This document shows, piece by piece, positions 7,201 through 14,973 of a stretch of 17,871 nt of DNA (positions are counted from its first letter, which is position 1; each line of letters starts with the position of its first letter). The translations under genes were made by a program, and so were the position numbers. The DNA is taken from assembly GCA_023412275.1 (NCBI GenBank), contig JAEYNY010000131.1:1-17871 (forward strand), in the 5' to 3' direction. The DNA is from Bacillota bacterium. GTDB taxonomy: Bacteria > Bacillota > Clostridia > Acetivibrionales > DSM-1351. A model generated the notes under the pieces. That model searched no databases and was not told the origin of the DNA. It worked only from the letters and a program-made list of their open reading frames with translations.

Positions 7201-7225
7201 TGGTAAATAAGTATATATTTTACCA
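7201..7225. repeat. Inverted repeat upstream of the Spo0E-like gene
   Basis: TGGTAAA (7201-7207) and TTTACCA (7219-7225) are perfect inverted arms around an AT-rich 11-bp centre, 24 bp before the Spo0E-like ATG. It may be an operator or a small leader hairpin. No clear -35/-10 pair could be fixed here. Confidence 0.3.
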
Positions 7226-7248
7226 AAGAAAAGAAGTGGGGTTACATA

Positions 7249-7404
7249 ATGCAAACAAATATTTATACACTTAACAAAGAAGTCGAGTGTCTTAAGCAGC
7301 AGCTTTATGATTTGTTGGATAATGAACCATGGGCGAAACACGACATTCTTAGAATTAGTAAAAGATTAGATGACTTAATTTTGCAATTTTACAGTTTTAA
7401 TTAA
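7249..7404 (+). CDS. Spo0E-like sporulation phosphatase, 51 aa
   Basis: Small protein of the Spo0E family. It starts MQTNIYTLNKEVECLKQQLY and carries the family signature near the end, ISKRLDDLILQFY (residues 36-48), matching the S-x-x-LD-x-LI pattern of these two-helix proteins. Known relatives dephosphorylate Spo0A-P and so delay sporulation. In clostridia, paralogues of this size are common and their targets are mostly untested. Length (51 aa) is typical. The ATG is preceded by GTGGGG, a poor Shine-Dalgarno, so expression may be low. It overlaps by 4 bp, tail to tail, with a minus-strand ORF. Family assignment is fairly secure. The claim that it acts on Spo0A is from the family. Confidence 0.78.
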   Translation: MQTNIYTLNKEVECLKQQLYDLLDNEPWAKHDILRISKRLDDLILQFYSFN

Positions 7405-7628
7405 CAACTGCGATTAATTTCAATACATTCATGAATTACACATTCAATCAATGATCTTCTTTCAATTTGATTTATATGCTTAAGGTTACTTTGGATATAA
7501 CTGATTTTGAGTTCGGTATTGCTCTTAAAATCAGTTATATCTATCAGATTTTTTTTAAACACTTCCAGTAACAGTTTTAGAGTTATAAAAGAACATTCAA
7601 ATAATTGTTCGTTAAATACCTTACACAT
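7401..7628 (-). CDS. Hypothetical protein, 75 aa
   Basis: ORF of unknown family, convergent with the Spo0E-like gene and overlapping it by 4 bp. The ATG at 7628 has AGAGAGGA about 8 nt upstream, an acceptable ribosome site. The protein is mixed helical in character, with a hydrophobic stretch (CSFITLKLLLEVF, about residues 12-24), charged residues in the second half, and four cysteines, at residues 2, 12, 63 and 67 plus a C-terminal cysteine. No signal peptide or known motif is visible. A perfect 15-bp inverted repeat lies inside it, encoding IDITDF on one arm and KISYI on the other. Without homologues it could be a chance ORF in AT-rich DNA. Confidence 0.42.
   Translation of the reverse strand: MCKVFNEQLFECSFITLKLLLEVFKKNLIDITDFKSNTELKISYIQSNLKHINQIERRSLIECVIHECIEINRSC
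7494..7541. repeat. Perfect 15-bp inverted repeat within the 75-aa ORF
   Basis: Arms GATATAACTGATTTT (7494-7508) and its complement (7527-7541) surround an 18-bp centre containing a further GAG/CTC pair. On the plus strand a run of eight T starts 7 nt later (7549-7556), so it could be a terminator for the Spo0E-like transcript about 90 nt past its stop. It could also be a palindromic site. Confidence 0.5.
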
Positions 7629-7747
7629 TTTTTTGTTCCTCTCTGTCTTTTGTAAAATGTTAATATTGCTTATATAATAAAAATAAAGGTATTTATATTT
7701 TGTGTCAAATATTTCCTAATTTATGCTGTTCTTTATACTGAACTATT

Positions 7748-7756
7748 TGGTATAAT
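7748..7756 (+). promoter_or_regulatory. Extended -10 promoter of the GNAT gene
   Basis: TGGTATAAT is a full extended -10 (TGnTATAAT) 42 bp before the ATG. No good -35 is present, as is usual for extended -10 promoters. Arms ACTGAA/TTCAGT (7737-7742 and 7756-7761) flank it and might form an operator. Confidence 0.5.
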
Positions 7757-7797
7757 TCAGTGTATTAAACCTTTTTGTTCAGTTAGGATATGGTAAT

Positions 7798-8331
7798 ATG
7801 CTAAAGATAGATATATTGTTTGATGATTTACATTTAAAAAATATTAGTTACGGAAGTATTAAAAATATATATTCAATATACGAAAATACAGATGGCTTTA
7901 AATATGCAACAGGTGTTTATAGTTTTATAAGCTATGATGTATTTTCCAGTCAACTTTTTAAGTTTATATCTCAAAATAATGTATTCTTTTTGGATATTTT
8001 TCTAGAAAAAAAGGATTCTTTTATAATCGACAAATCCATAGGTCTGGTAAAAGGTTCGTTGTCTCTGGAGGAAAATATTCTATGGATAAATTCAATAGCT
8101 ATTGACTTGCCGTACCAATCTAAAGGTTATGGTAAAAAAGTCATTAATATTCTTGAAAATTATTTTAGAAATTCATACAATGTGAATACTGTTTGTCTTT
8201 CGGTAAGCAAAAATAATATACGTGGTTTAAAATTCTGGGAAAAATGTGGCTATACCGAATATGAATTTGACACCTTTTATGATTTGCACAAAATAACTGA
8301 ACATGCTTTGATTATGTGGAAGAAAGTGTAA
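7798..8331 (+). CDS. GNAT family N-acetyltransferase
   Basis: 177-aa protein with the GNAT fold in its second half. Acetyl-CoA binding motif A is visible as strand INSIAID (about residues 97-103), then the pyrophosphate loop QSKGYG (107-112) and helix KKVINILENYF. Motif B is VCLSVSKNNIRGLKFWEKCGY (about 132-152). The N-terminal 80 residues are variable and may form the acceptor site. It should transfer an acetyl group from acetyl-CoA to an amine; the substrate is not predictable. The gene appears monocistronic, with an extended -10 upstream and the riboswitch promoter downstream. AGGA lies about 11 nt before the ATG. The gene is quite AT-rich. Confidence 0.85.
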   Translation: MLKIDILFDDLHLKNISYGSIKNIYSIYENTDGFKYATGVYSFISYDVFSSQLFKFISQNNVFFLDIFLEKKDSFIIDKSIGLVKGSLSLEENILWINSIAIDLPYQSKGYGKKVINILENYFRNSYNVNTVCLSVSKNNIRGLKFWEKCGYTEYEFDTFYDLHKITEHALIMWKKV

Positions 8332-8388
8332 AAAATCATTAATATTACAAAAATATTACCAAAAAATTGCTGTTTTATTACTAAAAGT

Positions 8389-8417
8389 TTGACAAACTGT
8401 AATAAATTAAATATAAT
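8389..8417 (+). promoter_or_regulatory. Consensus sigma-A promoter of the riboswitch-hydrolase unit
   Basis: TTGACA (8389-8394), exactly 17 bp, TATAAT (8412-8417): a perfect consensus match. The predicted start is near 8424, a few bases before the aptamer. Such a strong promoter fits a gene whose output is set mainly by the riboswitch. Confidence 0.88.
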
Positions 8418-8430
8418 AATAACGAAATTA

Positions 8431-8556
8431 ATAAGCTGAATCCTCGAAAGAGGTACGGAGGAACCAAGATTTGGGGTTAATCCATTCTTTATTATTTTAA
8501 TGAATGGTAGGGAGGTCCTATTGCCCGAGCCCGTCAGCTAACTTCGGAAGCGCTAC
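8431..8556 (+). promoter_or_regulatory. ydaO/yuaA-type c-di-AMP riboswitch
   Basis: The leader carries the conserved blocks of the ydaO aptamer in order: GCTGAATCC, GAGGTACGGAGGAACCA, TTGGGGTTAATCC, GGGAGGTCC, then ATTGCCCGAGCCCGTCAGCT and AACTTCGGAAGCG. A variable hairpin (CCATTC/GAATGG, about 8483-8507) sits in the usual place. This class binds cyclic di-AMP and normally switches the downstream gene off. It is commonly found before wall hydrolases and osmolyte transporters, matching the SH3-NlpC/P60 gene here. No terminator fits between aptamer and ATG, so control may be on translation: TCCTAT (8516-8521) could pair with ATAGGA (8558-8563), which includes the start of the Shine-Dalgarno. 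The class is seen directly; the mechanism is inferred. Confidence 0.9.
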
Positions 8557-8570
8557 TATAGGAGGGGCCA

Positions 8571-9461
8571 ATGACAGGTAAGATTACCAAGGTACTTGTC
8601 GGTTGTATTTTCGCCTTTTCACTTGTGTTAGTATGCTCTGCTGCAATGGCTGCTTCGCAGTCAGCCCAGATTCAGGGTACTGGCGTCAATGTAAGAAAAG
8701 ACCCTAATACTTCAGCAAGTGTCATCACTAAACTTTCCAATGAGAGAGTTTCAGTGCTTGATAAGTCTAGCGGTTGGTACAAGATTTCTTTTGATGGAAA
8801 GACCGGTTGGGTAAATGATGACTACATAAAGGTTATGACCACAAAAGGAAGTATTAATGCTAATGGTGTCAATTTCAGAGAAAGTGCCAGTACAAGCAGC
8901 AAGGTAATTAGTTCTCTAAAAAGAGGAACAGATGTACAAATACTGGATACTCTCAGTGAATGGCACAAGATTAAAGTAGGTTCAAAGGTTGGATACGTTT
9001 CAAAGAAATTTGTTTCTTCAGCGGCGAATTCAACAAAAACTTCCCGTTCTACGGAAGCTGCAACATTTGTCAGCGATGAGGATGATTCTCTGGTTGGCAG
9101 GGTAATTGCATATGCAAAGAAGTTTATTGGTGTAAGGTATGTTTATGGTGGGAAAAGTCCAAGCGGCTTTGATTGCTCTGGCTATGTCGGCTACGTATAT
9201 AAGAATTTTGGCGTTAGCCTAAACAGCTCAGCATCAAGCATGTACTCAAATGGCACAAGGGTTTCTAAGGCAGCTTTAAGGGCTGGTGACTTGTTGTTCT
9301 TTGATGCATCTTCCAGAAAATCAGCTGGTGCTATAGACCATGTAGGTATTTACTTAGGTAACAACCAATTTATTCATGCATCAACTTCCAATGGAAAAGT
9401 GCTTATTCAGAGTTTATCTGAATATCGGGGAACTTACATTGGTGCAAAAAGAGTAATTTAA
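8571..9461 (+). CDS. Secreted SH3b-SH3b-NlpC/P60 peptidoglycan endopeptidase
   Basis: 296-aa cell-wall hydrolase. A signal peptide spans about residues 1-28, with a likely cut after AMA. Two bacterial SH3 domains follow (about 33-88 and 93-148, each with the GVNVR/GVNFR start and GWV/GYV end), then a Ser/Thr-rich linker. The NlpC/P60 domain covers about 172-296. Catalytic Cys202 lies in FDCSGYVGYVY, with His257 in IDHVGIYLG and His269 in FIHAS. Enzymes of this kind cut the D-gamma-Glu to diamino-acid bond of stem peptides during growth or cell separation. GGAGG is 5 nt before the ATG. The gene is expressed from a consensus promoter through a c-di-AMP riboswitch and ends in its own hairpin terminator, so it is a single-gene unit. 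Confidence 0.94.
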   Translation: MTGKITKVLVGCIFAFSLVLVCSAAMAASQSAQIQGTGVNVRKDPNTSASVITKLSNERVSVLDKSSGWYKISFDGKTGWVNDDYIKVMTTKGSINANGVNFRESASTSSKVISSLKRGTDVQILDTLSEWHKIKVGSKVGYVSKKFVSSAANSTKTSRSTEAATFVSDEDDSLVGRVIAYAKKFIGVRYVYGGKSPSGFDCSGYVGYVYKNFGVSLNSSASSMYSNGTRVSKAALRAGDLLFFDASSRKSAGAIDHVGIYLGNNQFIHASTSNGKVLIQSLSEYRGTYIGAKRVI

Positions 9462-9469
9462 ATCTTATC

Positions 9470-9513
9470 ATAGACCACAAAAACGTCTTTTATAAGACGT
9501 TTTTGTGGTCTAT
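9470..9513 (+). terminator. Long perfect hairpin terminator, possibly bidirectional
   Basis: Perfect 20-bp inverted repeat (9470-9489 and 9494-9513) with a 4-nt loop, 9 nt after the NlpC/P60 stop. The inner core is A5-CGTCTT-loop-AAGACG-T5, the usual layout of a two-way Rho-independent terminator. Confidence 0.82.
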
Positions 9514-9556
9514 GTCAACTTTTAATTCTTAACTTTTACTTTTAAAAACTTAATAT

Positions 9557-9562
9557 GGAGGT
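9557..9562 (+). promoter_or_regulatory. Ribosome binding site deciding the comEC start
   Basis: GGAGGT lies inside the first codons of the frame if the ATG at 9555 is used, and that ATG has no Shine-Dalgarno of its own. The in-frame TTG at 9567 is 4 nt downstream of this site, making TTG the better start. Confidence 0.6.
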
Positions 9563-9566
9563 TGTT

Positions 9567-11927
9567 TTGAATATCAAAAAACCGCTCTGTCTTTTTGCTG
9601 TATCCTTTATTTTAGGAATACTTCTTTTAAGCAGTATTGGATTGAATCCTTTTCTTATAATTTCTTCTGTGATTTTGTTAACTATAATTTGTCTTCTTAA
9701 AAAACTCGGAAATTTAAAAACTGTAATTTGTATCTCGCTTTCTTTTTTTATAGTCGGAGGAATGTTTTTCTATAATGCAGAATATCGCTACACCGGAAGC
9801 TTTAATCAATTTTACGATAACCCCATAGAAGTAAAGGGTTTTATTGATAGTGAAGTTCAGAATTCGGAAGATGGAAAGACAAATTTTATTTTGCAAACGG
9901 AATCTGTAGTTTATAAAAATAAGAATTTCAAGGTTAAAAACAAGATTTTGGTTTATGTAAACAATATTAACATAAAAATAGGCTACAGAGCAAAAATCAG
10001 TTTAACAGGGGTTGTTGAAAAGCCAAAGCCTGCAACCAATCCAGGAGGCTTTGATTATAGAAGATATCTAGCATCTATAGGGGTTTCAGGACGGATATAC
10101 TTAAATGGTACATCAGATATTCAGCTTTCAGATCAAAAGGGCGGAGGCTACTTAAATAGAATAGGATATGCAATAAAAAATAAAGTTATTGACATAATCA
10201 GTTATTCTCTTGATAAAAATCAGGCAGGACTGCTGGAAGGTATGCTCATAGGATATAAGGACGGCTTGGATGAAAATGCCTTTACTGCATTCAGTAAAGC
10301 CGGACTTACTCACATAATGGTAGCCTCAGGAATGAACGTTGCCTTTATAATTTTGCCATTTACTTTTATTTTCAAAAAGTTGAGATTGAGTAGTTTGAAA
10401 GCAAATATAATTACTATTTTTATACTTGTATTATTTGTATTTGTTACGGGTTTTTCAGCTTCGGTAGTCAGGGCTGTTATTATGGGAATAATAATTCTGA
10501 CAGGTAGAATCATAATGAGGGAACCGGATATATATACAAGTATTTCAGCCTCGGCGCTTATTTTACTGATAATTAATCCCTATACGCTATTTGATATAGG
10601 ATTCCAGCTATCATTCGGTGCAACACTGTCCTTGGTTATGTTTTACCCGCAAATTAAACCTTTTACAGAATGTAGATATATCCCCGACGTAATTTCAGAT
10701 ACTCTTGCAGCAACAATTGCTGCCCAGATAGGAGTAATACCTGTTACACTATATTATTTTAACAACTTTTCAACATTTTCTATTATTTCTAATATCCTGG
10801 TTGTACCGTTGGTTGAATTTGTAACAATAATAGGTTTTATTATGGTTTTTACAGGTTTACTTAATATATATCTGGCGGTTATTATCGGATACATTAATAA
10901 CACATTTCTGGCCTTTATATTGTTTGTTACAGAAGTAACTTCTAAAATCCCATTTTCGTTGTTAAAATTACCTACACCAACAATTGGAATGGTTTTGTTT
11001 TACTACTTATTTATATTTTATTTATTTAAAGGCAGAAATTATTTTAAGAGTAAAAAATACACAAAACATTTAAAAAGAGCAATTATTATCTTGATAATTA
11101 TTATGTTTGGGGCTAAGTCGTTAATACCTAAGCCACTTGAAATAACTTTTCTGGATGTGGGACAAGGTGACAGCACATTTATAAGAACAGCACATGGTAC
11201 AAAAATACTAATTGACGGAGGTGGACGTGAAGCAAATTCAAAATCAGAATTTGATATAGGTGAGTCAGTTATGGTACCATATATTCTTGATAGGGGTACG
11301 AAAAAAGTTGATATGGTCATTGCGTCACACGGACACTCGGATCATACGGAGGGACTTGAGGCGGTGCTAAGGGAGCTGTCAGTTGGGACAGTTATAGTGC
11401 CTGAAACTGATGGACGAGGATTTGAGAAAGTAATTAGTATTTGTAAAGAAAAAAATATTTCAGTCATCAAATGTAAGCAAGGAGATAGAATAAAACTTGA
11501 TAATGAAACGATATTTGAAGTATTAAACCCCCTTCCTTATAAAATAGATAGCATTGCCCAAGAGGATTTGAATGAAAGCTCATTAGTGTTAAAATTAGTT
11601 TATAAGAATGTAAAAGTTTTGTTTACAGGAGACAGCGGAGTTCCGTCAGAGGAGAGAATGTTAAAACAAGGTCTGGATTTAAAAGCCGACATTATAAAAG
11701 TAGGGCATCACGGTTCTCCCGGCTCCTCAAGCATTGATTACATAAAGGTGGTCAAGCCGGAATATGGGGTCGTTTCGGTAGGACGAAACAATTTCGGCCA
11801 TCCAAGCCAATTTGTCATTGATTCATTTCAAGAGAATGGAACAAAACTTTTTAGGACAGACGAAAGCGGAGCAGTTATTGCTACCAGCTATGGAAATGGG
11901 TTTAATATTAGAACAATGATACCTTAA
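9567..11927 (+). CDS. comEC: ComEC/Rec2 DNA-uptake channel protein
   Basis: 786-aa inner-membrane protein (790 aa if started at the ATG at 9555). ComEC carries one strand of incoming DNA across the membrane in natural competence. The N-terminal part has three closely spaced helices, then a DUF4131/OB-like domain (about 75-195, including NPGGFDYRRYL). The competence domain with many transmembrane helices spans about 220-510 (GLTHIMVASGMNVAF, then FDIGFQLSFGATL). The C-terminal metallo-beta-lactamase-like domain covers about 525-780, with DVGQGD near 530, HGHSDH at 588-593, LFTGDSG and VGHHGS. All expected metal-ligand motifs are present, so the nuclease-like domain may be active. Length is normal. 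comEA is not adjacent. It leads the comEC-holA-recJ series, with 24 bp before holA. Competence has not been shown for most clostridia, so the in vivo use is open. Confidence 0.94.
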   Translation: MNIKKPLCLFAVSFILGILLLSSIGLNPFLIISSVILLTIICLLKKLGNLKTVICISLSFFIVGGMFFYNAEYRYTGSFNQFYDNPIEVKGFIDSEVQNSEDGKTNFILQTESVVYKNKNFKVKNKILVYVNNINIKIGYRAKISLTGVVEKPKPATNPGGFDYRRYLASIGVSGRIYLNGTSDIQLSDQKGGGYLNRIGYAIKNKVIDIISYSLDKNQAGLLEGMLIGYKDGLDENAFTAFSKAGLTHIMVASGMNVAFIILPFTFIFKKLRLSSLKANIITIFILVLFVFVTGFSASVVRAVIMGIIILTGRIIMREPDIYTSISASALILLIINPYTLFDIGFQLSFGATLSLVMFYPQIKPFTECRYIPDVISDTLAATIAAQIGVIPVTLYYFNNFSTFSIISNILVVPLVEFVTIIGFIMVFTGLLNIYLAVIIGYINNTFLAFILFVTEVTSKIPFSLLKLPTPTIGMVLFYYLFIFYLFKGRNYFKSKKYTKHLKRAIIILIIIMFGAKSLIPKPLEITFLDVGQGDSTFIRTAHGTKILIDGGGREANSKSEFDIGESVMVPYILDRGTKKVDMVIASHGHSDHTEGLEAVLRELSVGTVIVPETDGRGFEKVISICKEKNISVIKCKQGDRIKLDNETIFEVLNPLPYKIDSIAQEDLNESSLVLKLVYKNVKVLFTGDSGVPSEERMLKQGLDLKADIIKVGHHGSPGSSSIDYIKVVKPEYGVVSVGRNNFGHPSQFVIDSFQENGTKLFRTDESGAVIATSYGNGFNIRTMIP

Positions 11928-11951
11928 AAATATAATAATAAGAGGAAGAAT

Positions 11952-12968
11952 ATGAGTTTTGATATACTAAAAAAAGAACTAAAGGAAAATAAACTGCAAA
12001 ATGTATACCTCTTTTATGGTCAGGAAGATTATCTTATAAAGTATTATATGAATGCTATAGCCAACCTGATTGTTAACGAAGAAACAAAGGATTTAAATTA
12101 TATATATCTTGAAGGTAAAAAAGATACTGAAACTCTTATAGAAAACTGTGAGACAATGCCTGTTTTCAGTGATAAAAAGCTTGTAATTTCAAGGAACTCC
12201 GGCTTTTTTAAGTCAAAAAAAGGTGGGGGTGAGGGTTCTGATAAGAAATCAGAAAACAATAAACTTGCAGACTATATTGAAAATATGCCCCCCTATACAT
12301 GCCTTATATTTGTGGAACAGGAAATAGACAAGAGAATAAAACTGGTAAACTCTATAAAGAAAAAAGGCCTTGTTGTTGAGTTTGATTATCAGAAGCCTGC
12401 CGACCTTGTAAAATGGGTGGTAAAGGTCTTTAAAAGCCATAAAAAAACCATAGATACTATTGCAGCATCATATATAGTTGAGAACAGTGAATATTCTATG
12501 GTAGAACTGTTAAACGAAATTGACAAAATTGTAAATTTTACAGGGGAAAAACAGAATATTTCCATTGAAGATGTAAAGTCTGTATGTACTACTACTATAA
12601 AAAGCAGAATTTTTGAGCTTACAGATGCAGTAGCAGAAGGAAACATTTCAAAAGCACTTATGCTGTTAAATGACATGGCTTTTTTGAAGGAACCAATGCA
12701 GAAAATAATGTACATGATTGTAAGACAAATAAGAATGGTTTACAGAATGAAATTACTCAAACAACAGGGAATGAGAGAGGATACGGCTGCAAAGCAAATG
12801 GGATTAACACCTTTTGTTGCATCTAAAGTTCTTGGATTAAGCAGGAATATGCATATAAGTACTTTGGAAAAGGCCATGTATTATAGCCTTGAACTGGATG
12901 AGTCTATAAAAACCGGAAGAATGAATGACAGAACGGCGATTGAGCTTCTCATAGTCTCAATGAAATAA
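11952..12968 (+). CDS. holA: DNA polymerase III delta subunit
   Basis: 338-aa HolA/YqeN, the clamp-loader subunit that opens the beta sliding clamp during replication. Domain I starts with the family pattern QNVYLFYGQEDYLIKYY (about residues 16-32). The AAA+-like middle includes PPYTCLIFVEQEIDKR and the helical lid. The C-terminal collar domain spans about 210-335, with IFELTDAVAEGNISKAL and the RQIRMVYRMKLL helix. The clamp loader delta subunit does not need a Walker A site, and none is seen. GAGGA lies 5-6 nt before the ATG. It is 24 bp after comEC and 20 bp before recJ, the usual comEC-holA pairing of Firmicutes, and probably shares one transcript. Confidence 0.93.
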   Translation: MSFDILKKELKENKLQNVYLFYGQEDYLIKYYMNAIANLIVNEETKDLNYIYLEGKKDTETLIENCETMPVFSDKKLVISRNSGFFKSKKGGGEGSDKKSENNKLADYIENMPPYTCLIFVEQEIDKRIKLVNSIKKKGLVVEFDYQKPADLVKWVVKVFKSHKKTIDTIAASYIVENSEYSMVELLNEIDKIVNFTGEKQNISIEDVKSVCTTTIKSRIFELTDAVAEGNISKALMLLNDMAFLKEPMQKIMYMIVRQIRMVYRMKLLKQQGMREDTAAKQMGLTPFVASKVLGLSRNMHISTLEKAMYYSLELDESIKTGRMNDRTAIELLIVSMK

Positions 12969-12988
12969 TACTAATATATGGGGGTCAG

Positions 12989-14725
12989 GTGGATTTGCAA
13001 AAGTGGATACTAAAAAATCCTAAGTTTGATTTTAAGAAAATGTCAAAGGAATTGGGAATCAGCGAACTTCTTTGTAGAATTATAGTAAACAGGGGAATAA
13101 AGGATGTAGATAATGCCAGAAAATATATAAAAGCTGATTTGCAAGGGCTAAACGATCCCAGGCTAATGAAGGATATGGTGAAAGGCGTTTCAATTGTTAA
13201 AGAAAAAATAAAGCTCAATAAAAAAATACGCATAATCGGCGACTACGATGTGGATGGGGTTGTAAGTACTTATATATTATATAAAGCCTTGGCTAGGTGC
13301 GGGGCAACTGTTGACTATGCTATTCCTCACAGGATACTTGATGGATACGGTATAAGTAACAGTTTAGTTGAAAACGCTTTAAGTGACGGGATTGATACCA
13401 TTATTACCTGTGATAACGGTATCGCAGCAAGAGAGCAGATACAATTCGCAAAAGAATCCGGCATGACAGTAATAGTTACAGACCACCATGATGTACCTGA
13501 CAGTATCCCTGAAGCTGATGCAATTATAGATATGAAGCAGACAGATTGTCAGTATCCGTTTAAACTCCTTTGCGGGGCAGGGGTAGCGTTTAAATTTACA
13601 CAAGTACTTTACGAGGAAATGTGTATTCCCCGGGAGGAGGAATACGAGTTTTATGAGTTTGTTGCAATTGCAACTGTTTGTGATGTAGTTGATTTGACAG
13701 AAGAAAACAGGATTCTTGTAAGAAAGGGGCTTAATGTAATAGCTGACACAAAAAATATCGGACTTAATGCACTTCTGCAAAAGACCGGAATATTGGGAAA
13801 AAGCATAGGTGTATACCATCTCGGTTTTATAATAGGTCCTTGTATTAACGCATCCGGAAGATTGGATTGGGCTATGAAGGGGCTGAAATTACTCCTTACT
13901 GACGACATACAAGAAGCAGAAGTCTTAGCAGCTGAATTATATGAACTTAATAATGAACGCAAATCCATGACTGTAAAAGGCGTGGAGGAGACAATTGAAA
14001 CAATAGAAAACAGCGATTTAAAAAGCGACAGGGTTTTGGTAGTATATAAGCCGGAAATTCATGAAAGTATTGCCGGTATCATTGCGGGAAAGGTGAGAGA
14101 AAAATATAATGTTCCCACATTTATACTTACAAAGGGTGAGAATTGTGTTAAAGGCTCGGGACGCTCTATAGAAGAATATAATATGTTTGAGGAACTTTTA
14201 AAATGTAAGGAACTGTTTACTAAATTCGGAGGCCATCCAATGGCGGCTGGATTTAGTCTGGACGCTGACAAAGTTGATATTTTACGAGAAAGAGTAAACA
14301 GTATTACTACACTTACAGATGATGACCTTATCCCTAAAATATATATTGACGCACATATACCCTTATCTGCAATAAATTTAAGGACGGCAGAGGAATTAAA
14401 TTATTTAGAGCCATATGGAAAAGGAAACACAAAACCTCTGTTTGCAGAAAAAAATATATCAGTAAAGCGAGCCGGAGTATTCGGAAACGAGAGAAAAGTA
14501 CTAAAGCTTAGGCTACAGGGCGAAAATAGTTTTGCTGATTGCATATATTTTGGAAACATTGATGAATTCGATGCATATCTTGCTGAAAGGTTCGGAAATG
14601 AAGAACTGCAAAACATGTATGCAGGGCGCACCAATAAAATAAAACTGGATATGATTTTCAACATTGATATCAACGAATATAATGGTTATAGAAACGTACA
14701 AATTGTTTTACAATATTACAGGTAA
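12989..14725 (+). CDS. recJ: Single-stranded-DNA exonuclease RecJ
   Basis: 578-aa 5'-to-3' exonuclease of the DHH family, acting on single-stranded DNA in recombination, mismatch and base excision repair. Catalytic motifs are intact: IIGDYDVDG (82-90, metal-binding Asp85 and Asp87), CDNG (141-144) and TDHH (164-167). Next come CGAGVAF (195-201), the DHHA1 domain (about 345-445) with GSGRSIEEYNM, and GGHPMAAGF near 414-422. An OB fold lies at about 460-575. The length is close to the 577-aa E. coli enzyme and much shorter than the B. subtilis one, so the extra C-terminal domain of many Bacillus-type enzymes is missing. GTG at 12989 is the chosen start; an in-frame TTG at 12995 is possible. It ends the comEC-holA-recJ run. 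No clear terminator follows except the palindromic element at 14757-14898. Confidence 0.93.
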   Translation: MDLQKWILKNPKFDFKKMSKELGISELLCRIIVNRGIKDVDNARKYIKADLQGLNDPRLMKDMVKGVSIVKEKIKLNKKIRIIGDYDVDGVVSTYILYKALARCGATVDYAIPHRILDGYGISNSLVENALSDGIDTIITCDNGIAAREQIQFAKESGMTVIVTDHHDVPDSIPEADAIIDMKQTDCQYPFKLLCGAGVAFKFTQVLYEEMCIPREEEYEFYEFVAIATVCDVVDLTEENRILVRKGLNVIADTKNIGLNALLQKTGILGKSIGVYHLGFIIGPCINASGRLDWAMKGLKLLLTDDIQEAEVLAAELYELNNERKSMTVKGVEETIETIENSDLKSDRVLVVYKPEIHESIAGIIAGKVREKYNVPTFILTKGENCVKGSGRSIEEYNMFEELLKCKELFTKFGGHPMAAGFSLDADKVDILRERVNSITTLTDDDLIPKIYIDAHIPLSAINLRTAEELNYLEPYGKGNTKPLFAEKNISVKRAGVFGNERKVLKLRLQGENSFADCIYFGNIDEFDAYLAERFGNEELQNMYAGRTNKIKLDMIFNIDINEYNGYRNVQIVLQYYR

Positions 14726-14756
14726 CAAGCTTATATAATGGTAAATAATAAATTAT

Positions 14757-14898
14757 GAGGCTGTAACAAAATTAATTTACATCTTTCTTAACACTTATAG
14801 TATAAATTATATCAATGGAAGCTTAGAAGCAATCATTGATATAATTTTATACAGGAGTACGGTGTTAAACAGAAAAACTATCTGTTTTGTATCAGCCC
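14757..14898. mobile_element. MITE-like palindromic element, about 142 bp
   Basis: Non-coding stretch whose ends are imperfect terminal inverted repeats: GAGGCTGTAACAAAA (14757-14771) and the complement of GGGCTGATACAAAA (14885-14898). Inside is a second palindrome: TTAACAC (14788-14794) pairs with 14862-14868, and TATAAATTATATCAATG (14801-14817) pairs with 14834-14851 with one bulge. A small third hairpin (AAACAGA/TCTGTTT, 14867-14887) lies in the right arm. The whole would fold into one long cruciform. Flanking ATAAAT at 14748-14753 and 14899-14904 could be a target duplication but is AT-rich and not strictly at both ends. There is no transposase. It could instead be a complex terminator of recJ. 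Confidence 0.5.
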
Positions 14899-14943
14899 AT
14901 AAATAGTCACAAAATTATTATACTAAAGTCAAAAGAATTTATA

Positions 14944-14973
14944 TTGAGATGGAAACAGTTTACATTTTATAAT
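14944..14973 (+). promoter_or_regulatory. Predicted promoter of the GH43-dockerin gene
   Basis: TTGAGA (14944-14949), 18-bp spacer, TATAAT (14968-14973). It lies just past the MITE-like element and is the best sigma-A match in the recJ-GH43 gap. It would give a leader of about 340 nt. Confidence 0.48.

Noticed and set aside
7108..7341. 77-codon minus-strand frame antisense to the Spo0E-like gene
   Set aside because: No ribosome site, overlaps the marR promoter, and the opposite strand encodes a recognisable Spo0E signature.
9470..9513. Attachment site or mobile-element end
   Set aside because: The long perfect palindrome has the A-tract/stem/T-tract layout of a terminator right after a stop codon, which explains it.
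13379..13819. 146-codon minus-strand frame inside recJ
   Set aside because: It is antisense to conserved RecJ motifs, with cysteine- and tyrosine-rich translation typical of shadow frames.
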